A model generated the notes under the pieces. That model was not told where the DNA came from. It searched no databases and saw only the letters and a program-made list of their open reading frames with translations. Made by a program: the position numbers and the translations under genes. Shown here in pieces: positions 32,944 to 39,995 of a stretch of DNA of 64,000 nt (positions are counted from its first letter, which is position 1; each line of letters opens with the position of its first letter). The stretch lies in contig NZ_JAUSZK010000001.1 of NCBI RefSeq assembly GCF_030817495.1, forward strand, positions 2,893,001 to 2,957,000, in the 5' to 3' direction. Source of the stretch: Streptomyces sp. V3I7 (lineage in GTDB: Bacteria > Actinomycetota > Actinomycetes > Streptomycetales > Streptomycetaceae).

Positions 32944-35139
32944 GTGGCGGGCGAGTCCCCCGACAGGTCGAAGCAGCGCGAGTCGTCGGCAGAACCGGAG
33001 TCGGGGAGTGCGGGTACGGTGACCGAGACGCGGGAGTCCGGGGCGCGCGAGGACGTCGATTCGGCGACGAGGGTTCTTTCGGTACGGGAGCTGAAGGCCG
33101 ACGCCGAGGACTCGGCGGAGGCCGAGCAGGCTGAGGAGTCCGAGGAGGAGCCCGCGGAGGCCGAGCAGGCTGAGGAGTCCGAGGGGTCCGAGAAGGAGCC
33201 GGTTCAGGCCGAGGGCGGCGACGAGGGGGACTCGGAGGACGAGTCCGTCAACTCCGTTGCCGAGAAGGACGACAACGCCGCCGAGGCGGAGTCCGACGGC
33301 GACGATGACAACGAGGCCGAGGCTGAAGCTGAAGCTGAAGCTGAAGCTGAAGCTGAGGTCGAGCCTGCGACCGACGCCGGCGAGCCCGTCGCCGACGGCG
33401 ACGACAAGGCCGACGACAAGCCCGAAGCCGGCGCTGACGACGACAGCGACAGCGACAGCGATGACTCCGGCTCGGACGCCGAGCCCGTCGATCACCCCAC
33501 CACCGTCTTCAAGGCCGTACGCCCACCCAAGAAGCCGCAGGTCGACCAGCCGACCACCATGCTCAAGCTCGGCGGCGCGGCCAAGCCGGAGAAGACCGCC
33601 GAAGCACCAGAAGCACCGGAAGCACCCAAGACACCCGAAGCACCCAAGGCGACGCCCAAGACCCCAGAGGCACCGAAGCAGTCCCCAGAGTTGCCCCCCG
33701 AGCGCACCAGCAAGTTCGTCGCGCTCAAGCCCCTTGACGCGCCGTCCGGTACGCCGTCCGGTCCGCCGTCGCCCCGCAAGCCGGGCGCGCCCGGCAACAG
33801 CGCCACCGCCACCACCGCCATCCCCCAGATCGGCCCCGAGCGCACGACGCAGCAGCCGCTGCCGCCCAAGCCGCCGCTGGACCTGCTGGCGGAGCTGACG
33901 AACACGCCGCCGCCCCCGCAGACTCCGGTGCGCACGGCGATCCGCCGGGTCAAGATCTGGACCCCGCTGGTGATCCTGCTGGCGATCGTGTTCGCCGTCG
34001 TGCAGGCGGTCCGCCCGCTGCCCACGCCGACGCTCACCCTGACCGCCGCCGAGTCCTACCGGTTCGAGGGCGACCAGACCGCCGTCCCGTGGCCGTCGGG
34101 CGGCCAGGGCGCGCTCGACGTGGAGGGCATCGGTTCGTTCGGCTCGTCCGGGACGCGGAAGCCCGTGCCGATCGCCAGTGTCGCCAAGGTCATGACGACG
34201 TATCTGATCCTGCGCGACCACCCGCTCAAGGGCGACGGCGCGAAGATCCACGTCGACCGGAAGGCGCAGGACCAGGCGACCGCGGACGGCGAGTCGACGG
34301 TGGAGGTCCGCGCGGGCGACACCATCACCCAGCGGGAGGCCCTGGAGGGCGTCCTGCTCGCGTCCGCGAACAACATCGCCCGGCTGCTCGCGCGCTGGGA
34401 CGCCGGGTCCGAGGAGGCGTTCGTGAAGAAGATGAACGCCGCCGCCAAGGACCTCGGGATGACCGGCACGACGTACACCGACCCGTCGGGGCTGCGGAAG
34501 ACGACGGTCAGCACGGCCGTGGACCAGGTGAAGCTGGCGAAGGCCGCGATGCGCGACGGCTCCTTCCGGGAGATCGCGCGGATGATGGAGTACACCGACT
34601 ACAAGGGCGCCAAGCACAGCAACTGGAACCGTCTGGTCGGCTACAACCACGTCATCGGCATCAAGACAGGCACCACCACCGCGGCCGGCGGCAACCTCGT
34701 GTTCGCGGCGACCAAGGAGGTCGACGGCGCGGAGCGGATGATCGTCGGCAGCGTGCTCGGCCAGGGCCCCGGCGGCGCGGACAACACGATCCTCAGCGGT
34801 GCCCTCGACGCGGGCGACAAGCTGATCCGGGCCGCGCAGGGCGCGCTGAAGCCGGCGACGATCCTGAAGAAGGGCGACGTCGTCGGGTACGTCGACGACG
34901 GGCTCGGCGGCCGTACCCCGGTCGTGATCACCCAGGACGTCACCGCCGTGGGCTGGGCCGGGCTGAAGGTCAAATTGTCCTTCGTCTCCGGCACCGTGCC
35001 CCACACCGCGAAGGCCGGCACCGAGGTGGGCTCGCTCTCCGTGGGTGACGGTTCGAAGGGCGCGGTGAAGGTGCCGGTCGCCCTGCAGAAGGACCTCGTG
35101 GAACCGGCCTACCAGGACAAGCTGACCCGCATCCTCTGA
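32944..35139 (+). CDS. Membrane D-alanyl-D-alanine carboxypeptidase with acidic repeat domain
   Basis: The C-terminal half is a class-A low-molecular-weight PBP (peptidase S11) with all motifs: SVAK (Ser412, Lys415), SANN (Ser474) and KTG (Lys574). It trims the terminal D-Ala of peptidoglycan peptides outside the membrane. One membrane helix (IWTPLVILLAIVFAVVQAV, about residues 337-355) anchors it, so the first 335 residues are cytoplasmic. They are strongly acidic, with an (EA)n run from hexamer repeats at 33,318-33,357, then Pro/Lys-rich APEAPK units. GTG at 32944 is chosen because GGAGGAGG precedes it; ATG at 32929 and GTG at 32893 are alternatives. The long cytoplasmic part may contact a kinase or division protein. 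Confidence 0.88.
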   Translation: MAGESPDRSKQRESSAEPESGSAGTVTETRESGAREDVDSATRVLSVRELKADAEDSAEAEQAEESEEEPAEAEQAEESEGSEKEPVQAEGGDEGDSEDESVNSVAEKDDNAAEAESDGDDDNEAEAEAEAEAEAEAEVEPATDAGEPVADGDDKADDKPEAGADDDSDSDSDDSGSDAEPVDHPTTVFKAVRPPKKPQVDQPTTMLKLGGAAKPEKTAEAPEAPEAPKTPEAPKATPKTPEAPKQSPELPPERTSKFVALKPLDAPSGTPSGPPSPRKPGAPGNSATATTAIPQIGPERTTQQPLPPKPPLDLLAELTNTPPPPQTPVRTAIRRVKIWTPLVILLAIVFAVVQAVRPLPTPTLTLTAAESYRFEGDQTAVPWPSGGQGALDVEGIGSFGSSGTRKPVPIASVAKVMTTYLILRDHPLKGDGAKIHVDRKAQDQATADGESTVEVRAGDTITQREALEGVLLASANNIARLLARWDAGSEEAFVKKMNAAAKDLGMTGTTYTDPSGLRKTTVSTAVDQVKLAKAAMRDGSFREIARMMEYTDYKGAKHSNWNRLVGYNHVIGIKTGTTTAAGGNLVFAATKEVDGAERMIVGSVLGQGPGGADNTILSGALDAGDKLIRAAQGALKPATILKKGDVVGYVDDGLGGRTPVVITQDVTAVGWAGLKVKLSFVSGTVPHTAKAGTEVGSLSVGDGSKGAVKVPVALQKDLVEPAYQDKLTRIL

Positions 35140-35391
35140 GCCGCGCCGGACGGCCCGGCACCCGCACCCCGTACGCACCAAGTACGCACCAGGTACGCAC
35201 CCCGTCGACGGAGCCCATCCCAGGACCGATCCCGGGACCTCCGCGGCGGGGTGCATGCTAGCGTCCCGAATCGGGGCAGGTCGCCGCGCACGGGCCAGGG
35301 CCGCACACTGGACGGGAAGCGGCCGTGAATACCCGGGTGTGGTCGAGGGAATCGGCCGAGAACGAAGACCGGGACACGGGGAGAGCCTCAG

Positions 35392-37356
35392 GTGGCCACA
35401 ACGGAGCCGACACACGACGCCGATCCGAGCCCGGCAGCGGGAGCCGGCCCGCGAATACGCCGGTCCGCGGCGGACACGGACGGCGACGAGGCCCGCCCGC
35501 GCGGCGGCCCGCACCCCGCCCCCGGCCCGCCTGGACGCCTGTACGACCGGATCTACGGCCGCATGTACGGCCCCGCCCTCGTCCGCTTCGGCCCCACCCT
35601 GCCCCGGCGCCTGCGCCTGCGCCTGCGCCTGCGCCTGCGCCTGCGCCTGCGCGACCGTCTGCCGAGGCACCCGGTCCTGACCATGACCGTGCTGGCGGCC
35701 CTGCTCCACGTCGTCTGGTTCTTCACCTTCGCGAGCGGCGGCGGCGACCTCGCCGCGCAGGACGCCTGGGCCGAGTTCGTCGGCCGGCACCCGGACTCGG
35801 CGTACAACCTCGCCTGGTACGGCGGCATGCACCCGGTGTCGTACAGCATGGTGTCGCCGTACCTGATGTCGGTCCTCGGCGTCCGTACGACGATGATGAT
35901 CGCGGGGACGGTGTCGGCCGGGCTGCTGACGCTGATACTCGTCCGCAGCAGGTCGGTGCGGAACCCGCTGTGGGCGGGGCTGGGAGGAGTCCTCGCGCTG
36001 CTGTGCAACGCCGCGTCGGGCCGGGTCACCTTCGGGCTCGGCACGATGTTCGCGCTGGGCGCGGTCGCGGCCGTCTTCTGCTGGCCGTACCGCTGGCGCT
36101 TCAAGCGGTGGGCGAAGGCGCTGGCCGCCGCGCCGCTCGCCGCGCTCGCCACGATGGCGTCGCCGGTCGCGGGCCTGTTCGTGGGCCTGGTCGCGGCGGC
36201 GTTGTTCCTGCAGAAGCGGCGGCCGGGCGCCTGGGCGCTGGGTCTGGCACCGACGGTGGTGGTCGCCCTCTCTGCGTGGCTGTTCCCCTTCTCCGGCACG
36301 CAGCCGATGACGATCGGTTCGGTGTTCCTGCCGCTGCTGTACGGCCTGTTCTGCGCCTTCCTGGTCCCCAGGAAGTGGCGGACGGTCCGGCTGACGGCCG
36401 GCATCTACAGCCTCGCCGTCGTGCTGGTGTGGCTGGTCAGCTCGCAGATCGGCTCCAACATCTCGCGGCTGGCGATGCTGTTCGCGGGCGTCACGCTCGT
36501 CGCCGCGCTGCCGTTCGCCGCGCCGCGCTCGCGCCGCTGGTACGCGATCGTGCTGGCCTTCGCCGGTTTCGTCGGCTGGATCGGCTTCAAGTCGGTCGAC
36601 GACGTGGTCCACACGACGCCCGCCGCGTCCTGGGCCCGGGAACTCGCCCCGCTCGTCCACCAGCTCCAGAAGGCGGGCGCCGAGCGGGGCCGCGTCGAGG
36701 TGGTCCCGGCCCGCTCCCACCGCGAGGCCTCCGCGCTCGCGCCGTACGTCAACCTGGCCCGCGGCTGGAACCGCCAGGCCGACATGGAGCGCAACCCGCT
36801 CTTCTACGACGACACCCTCAACTCGGCGAACTACCACGAGTGGCTGCGGCGCTGGGCGGTGCACTTCGTCGTGCTCCCCCGGGAGGAACCGGACGGCAAC
36901 GGCGGCGAGCGGGAGCGGACGCTGGTGCAGCGCGGCATGCCGTATCTGCACCAGGTCTGGGGCGACGACAACTGGCGGCTGTTCCGGGTGACCGACCCGG
37001 TGCCGCTCGCCGAGCCGCACGCGGTGGTGGAGCGGGCGGAGCAGGGCGAGCTGACGGTCGACGTGGAGCGGCCGGGCCGCGTCCTCGTCCGCATCCCGTA
37101 CTCGCCGTGGCTGAGCATCGTCGACGCCCACGGCACCGGCGTCGAGCCGCCGCAGGAGACGGAGGCGTCCAAGCGGCGGCCCGCGGGATCGGCGAGGACG
37201 TTCCGCAACACCGGCGGCTGTCTGACGGAGACCGCACAGGACGCCCAGGGCGACACCTGGACGGTGCTGGTCGCGCCGAAGGCGGGGACGTACCGGCTGG
37301 CGGCGCCCTATCAGCTGCCCCGGGGCACGCCGTGTCCGGAGGAGCTGCTGCGGTAG
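35392..37356 (+). CDS. Polytopic membrane protein (often annotated as MFS transporter) with (RL)n stretch
   Basis: The 654-residue protein starts with a Pro/Arg-rich region and an Arg-Leu run (about 18 residues) encoded by a repeated hexamer at 35,602-35,648. About nine to ten membrane helices follow (VLTMTVLAALLHVVWFFTF, then several from MMIAGTVSAGLLTLILV on). The last 230 residues are extracytoplasmic, with FYDDTLNSANYHEWLRRWAV and VVLPREEP. This arrangement resembles membrane glycosyltransferases of the GT-C/PMT kind more than MFS carriers, but I see no catalytic motif. GTG at 35392 has GGGAGAG upstream. The carboxypeptidase gene precedes it by 252 bp, where GTACGCACC repeats occur. Confidence 0.75.
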   Translation: MATTEPTHDADPSPAAGAGPRIRRSAADTDGDEARPRGGPHPAPGPPGRLYDRIYGRMYGPALVRFGPTLPRRLRLRLRLRLRLRLRDRLPRHPVLTMTVLAALLHVVWFFTFASGGGDLAAQDAWAEFVGRHPDSAYNLAWYGGMHPVSYSMVSPYLMSVLGVRTTMMIAGTVSAGLLTLILVRSRSVRNPLWAGLGGVLALLCNAASGRVTFGLGTMFALGAVAAVFCWPYRWRFKRWAKALAAAPLAALATMASPVAGLFVGLVAAALFLQKRRPGAWALGLAPTVVVALSAWLFPFSGTQPMTIGSVFLPLLYGLFCAFLVPRKWRTVRLTAGIYSLAVVLVWLVSSQIGSNISRLAMLFAGVTLVAALPFAAPRSRRWYAIVLAFAGFVGWIGFKSVDDVVHTTPAASWARELAPLVHQLQKAGAERGRVEVVPARSHREASALAPYVNLARGWNRQADMERNPLFYDDTLNSANYHEWLRRWAVHFVVLPREEPDGNGGERERTLVQRGMPYLHQVWGDDNWRLFRVTDPVPLAEPHAVVERAEQGELTVDVERPGRVLVRIPYSPWLSIVDAHGTGVEPPQETEASKRRPAGSARTFRNTGGCLTETAQDAQGDTWTVLVAPKAGTYRLAAPYQLPRGTPCPEELLR

Positions 37357-37375
37357 GCGCGGGCGGGCGGCGCTC

Positions 37376-37408
37376 AGGCCGTGCTCAGGCCGTGCTCAGG
37401 CCGTGCTC
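37376..37408. repeat. 11-bp tandem repeat (CAGGCCGTGCT), three units
   Basis: Three units lie between the convergent membrane-protein and ADP-ribosylglycohydrolase-like genes, overlapping the stop codon of the latter. Confidence 0.75.
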
Positions 37409-38525
37409 AGGCCCGTGGGTAGCGGGCCAGCCAGCCCGGCGATGCCCCGGCGGGACCGTGCAGCGCGGGGCCCTGGGTCATCTCCATCGCGAAGTCGTCG
37501 GCGAGTTCCAGGATCGTGGGGCGGCCCTCCAGCTCGGCCAGCCAGGCCGGGGGCAGCGCCGTCTCGCCGTGCAGGGCACCGAGCAGTCCGCCGGTGAGCG
37601 CGCCCGCCGCGCCGGAGGGTCCGCCCTGGTTCACCGCGAGGCACAGCCCGTGCCGTACGTCCTCGCCCACCAGGGCGCAGTAGACGGCGGCCGCCAGGAG
37701 ACCGTCCGCCGAGCCGTCGCCGGCGAGCTCCTCGACCCGGGCGGGGGTGGGCATGCCCTGCCGTACGGCGCCCAGGGCGTGCTGGAGTCCGTCCGAGACG
37801 GGCTGGTGGCCGGGGCGGGCGGCGAGCAGGCCGAGCGAGCGCTGCACGGCGCCGTCCAGGCTCTCCCCGCGGGCCAGCGCGTGCACGATCACGGCGTACG
37901 CGCCCGCCGCCAGGTACGCGGCGGGGTGGCCGTGGGTCTGGGCCGCGCACTCGAGAGCCAGCTGGGCGACGAGCCGCGGCTCCCAGCCGACCAGCAGTCC
38001 GAAGGGAGCGGAGCGGGCGACGGCCTCCGGGCCCAGCTCGCCGGGGTTCCTCGGCGACTCCAGGGTGCCCGTCTTCGCGTCGGCGAAGCCGGCCAGCAGC
38101 GAGCGGGGCGGGTCGCGGCGGGCGTACAGCCACTCCTCACGGGCGAGCCAGCCGTCCTCCTTGCGGCGCTCGTCCGGACCCCAGTCGCGCTGGGTGGCCG
38201 CCCAGCGCAGATACGCCCGGTTCAGGTCGGTGGGCGGATGCCAGGCGCCGGTGTCGCGGCGGACCTGGGCGCGTATCAGCCCGTCCACCGTGAAGAGGGT
38301 GAGCTGGGTGTGGTGGCTGACGGCGCCGCGCCGGCCGTACCCGGGGGCCAGGTCGACGAGGCCCTCCGCGCCGTGGGCCGTGCGGATCTCCTCCACCGTG
38401 AGCCCGTCGGCGGGGGTGCCGAGAGCGTCCCCGAGGGCCACCCCGAGCAGCGTGCCGCGCACGCGGCCGCGGAAGTCCTGTTGTTCGGTGCGGCCCCAGA
38501 CAGCACCGGATGTCGCACCCACCAA
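37407..38525 (-). CDS. ADP-ribosylglycohydrolase family protein lacking metal ligands
   Basis: This 372-residue all-helical protein begins FRGRVRGTLLGVALGDALGT, the start of the DraG/ARH fold, and ends with GGLLGALHGETALPPAWLAE. Active members hold two Mg/Mn ions with a (T/S)DDTQMT box and a GDSDSTG box. Here the first reads SHHTQLTLFT (Ser70-His71-His72) and the second NQGGPSGAAGALTG, so both sets of Asp ligands are lost. It is therefore predicted to be a non-hydrolytic member, perhaps an ADP-ribose binder. GTG at 38525 has GGGAGG six bases upstream. It is a single gene between convergent and divergent neighbours. Confidence 0.85.
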   Translation of the reverse strand: MVGATSGAVWGRTEQQDFRGRVRGTLLGVALGDALGTPADGLTVEEIRTAHGAEGLVDLAPGYGRRGAVSHHTQLTLFTVDGLIRAQVRRDTGAWHPPTDLNRAYLRWAATQRDWGPDERRKEDGWLAREEWLYARRDPPRSLLAGFADAKTGTLESPRNPGELGPEAVARSAPFGLLVGWEPRLVAQLALECAAQTHGHPAAYLAAGAYAVIVHALARGESLDGAVQRSLGLLAARPGHQPVSDGLQHALGAVRQGMPTPARVEELAGDGSADGLLAAAVYCALVGEDVRHGLCLAVNQGGPSGAAGALTGGLLGALHGETALPPAWLAELEGRPTILELADDFAMEMTQGPALHGPAGASPGWLARYPRA

Positions 38526-38714
38526 GACCTCCCATCGCGTCTCGTCCGTACGTATGACCGGCCAGCACTGTAATCGACCGGGAACGGTCCATTCAGGGCC
38601 CGGATCGGACGCGAAGTGTGGGTGAAGTGAGGGTCGAGTGATCCCTCCTGGTCAGAGCCGCGGCCGCCCGGACGGACACCACGACGACCGTCGGGGTCGG
38701 ACGCCATGGACGAC

Positions 38715-38755
38715 CGTCGGGTGGCCACCACGCGTGACGTGATGCCCACCCGACG
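38715..38755 (-). terminator. Hairpin after the small acidic gene
   Basis: CGTCGGGTGG and CCACCCGACG form a perfect 10-bp stem with a 21-base loop, 28 bp after the stop codon at 38783 on the minus strand. Confidence 0.6.
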
Positions 38756-38782
38756 ATGCAGACTGGCGTCGCTGTCCGTCCC

Positions 38783-39028
38783 TCAGCGGTCGCCCTCGCG
38801 CTTGCGCCTGCCCGTCTGCGACAGGTCACTCCCGGCGACGGACCGGTCGTCCTCGGAGATCTTCTCGTCCGGCAGAAGCTGCCCTGCCTCGGATGCGACC
38901 CGCTTGCTCGTGTGGTGGCCCTTCTCGACGTCGGACAGGGCGCTGGCGGCTACCGAGCGCTCTTCTTCCGTGGCGTTCGGGTCGCGCATGATGCGTGCGG
39001 CCTCTGACGCGTCCATCTTGCCCGTCAT
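38783..39028 (-). CDS. Small charged protein, 81 residues, unknown function
   Basis: The protein reads MTGKMDASEAARIMRDPNAT, then EEERSVAASALSDVEKGHHT and a second related half, LLPDEKISEDDRSVAGSDLS. The two (E/D)-(E/D)-x-R-S-V-A-(A/G)-S motifs suggest an internal repeat. It has no membrane segment. ATG at 39028 has AAGGTGAG seven bases upstream, and a terminator follows. I do not recognise a family. From 39029 to 39218 there is nothing convincing. Confidence 0.7.
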   Translation of the reverse strand: MTGKMDASEAARIMRDPNATEEERSVAASALSDVEKGHHTSKRVASEAGQLLPDEKISEDDRSVAGSDLSQTGRRKREGDR

Positions 39029-39218
39029 GATTGCTCACCTTCTGTACCGGGGGCGCACCCCCTGGATCAGCGGCCGGTCATGAATCCCGCGAGATGAGCA
39101 CACACCGGGATACGCCCCGGCACCCGGCCCACCGGGCATCACCACACGGCTCCGGCCACTCCCCATGCTATCGAGAATCGCCCGATATGCGACAAATGCC
39201 CCAGGGGGCCCAGATTCC

Positions 39219-39365
39219 TCAGCCGTACCAGGTGGCGTTGCAGACGTAGACACATTCATGACGGGGCACCGGCAGGAAACTGATGAAACCGCGCACAACT
39301 CCCGGCGGCAGCCCACTGGTCACGTACTCGGCGCTCGGGTTGTAGTCCCAGGACCAGTCGGTCAC
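39219..39365 (-). CDS. Small ORF coupled to the DUF6247 gene (48 residues)
   Basis: GTG at 39365 overlaps the DUF6247 stop in a GTGA arrangement, so the two are translationally coupled. The product reads MTDWSWDYNPSAEYVTSGLP then PGVVRGFISFLPVPRHECVY and ends VCNATWYG. The WSWDYNPSAEYV start resembles small toxin-like proteins that often follow DUF6247 genes, but it is much shorter than a normal ParE/RelE fold. It may be truncated or a distinct small protein. Confidence 0.5.
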   Translation of the reverse strand: MTDWSWDYNPSAEYVTSGLPPGVVRGFISFLPVPRHECVYVCNATWYG

Positions 39366-39709
39366 AACCCCGCCTCCGCCTCCGCGGCTTCCCGGATCGC
39401 ACGGATCTCGGCGATCGCCTCAGCAGGGTCCAACTCACCGGCGTCCACGATCCGCTCACACTCCCGCAGCCGAGCGGCCCGAACAGGGTGTCGTTCGATC
39501 GCGACGAACACGGCCCAGGAGTGCACGAAGGCGCGCAATGGTGCCAGGCTCTGCGTCTGCTGGGCGTTGGTCGTGGCTTCGAAGAGGTGCTGCGTGAGCG
39601 CCGGAAGCCGACTGGGGGCGATCCGGGCCACCGCGCCCCGGAGCGCGTCCGGAGTCAACTCGGGCATGGGAATCAGCGGTCCGTACGGGCCGTCGCTCTG
39701 AGCGCTCAC
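39362..39709 (-). CDS. DUF6247 family protein, probable antitoxin-like
   Basis: The 115-residue helical protein carries the family core LTPDALRGAVARIAPSRLPA, RAFVHSWAVFVAIERHPVRA and ARLRECERIVDAGELDPAEA. GTG at 39709 has GGAGGTCACC immediately upstream. A short frame overlaps its end. DUF6247 proteins are frequent upstream partners of small RelE-like proteins in Streptomyces, so a toxin-antitoxin role is a reasonable guess without proof. Confidence 0.78.
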   Translation of the reverse strand: MSAQSDGPYGPLIPMPELTPDALRGAVARIAPSRLPALTQHLFEATTNAQQTQSLAPLRAFVHSWAVFVAIERHPVRAARLRECERIVDAGELDPAEAIAEIRAIREAAEAEAGL

Positions 39710-39811
39710 GGTGACCTCCGGTGCTGGTGGTTCGCTCCTCGTACGGTACTGGCGGAGACCACTGCATGTTGCCGTGACGGCGTGGACCACGTGATTTCGC
39801 TCCCGACATGC

Positions 39812-39984
39812 CTAGGCCGCCCGGCGCGCGCTGGCACGGCAGTCCCGGCAGCGGCCCCGGTGGGGTGAGCGGAAGGCTCGGTCGCAGGCGTCGCAGTTCT
39901 GGAGGGGGGTCGGATCGGGACGCCGCCGGGGCGGGGTCGAGGCGATCCAGGGGTGACGGCAGGAGGGCGGTGAGGCGGTGGGCC
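39812..39984 (-). pseudogene. 3' fragment of an HTH-domain gene split by the IS607 element
   Basis: On the minus strand one frame gives RFLAHRLTALLPSPLDRLDP and, after a frame change at a C-run near 39,910, PLQNCDACDRAFRSPHRGRC then RDCRASARRAA. The CxxC...CxxC end is the small zinc ribbon that closes the HTH protein encoded by the other fragment at 42,928-43,629. Together the two parts would give one uninterrupted protein, so the element landed inside it. The frame change suggests further decay or an error in the C-run. Confidence 0.7.
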
Positions 39985-39995
39985 AGGAAGCGTCT

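Noticed and set aside
32752..37131. A 1,459-codon open frame on the minus strand
   Set aside because: It is antisense to the carboxypeptidase and membrane-protein genes, is His/Arg/Gly-rich and has no domain. Such shadows are common in high-GC DNA.
39035..39316. A 93-codon minus-strand frame beside the small acidic gene
   Set aside because: It overlaps the better-supported coupled small ORF and has poor codon bias.
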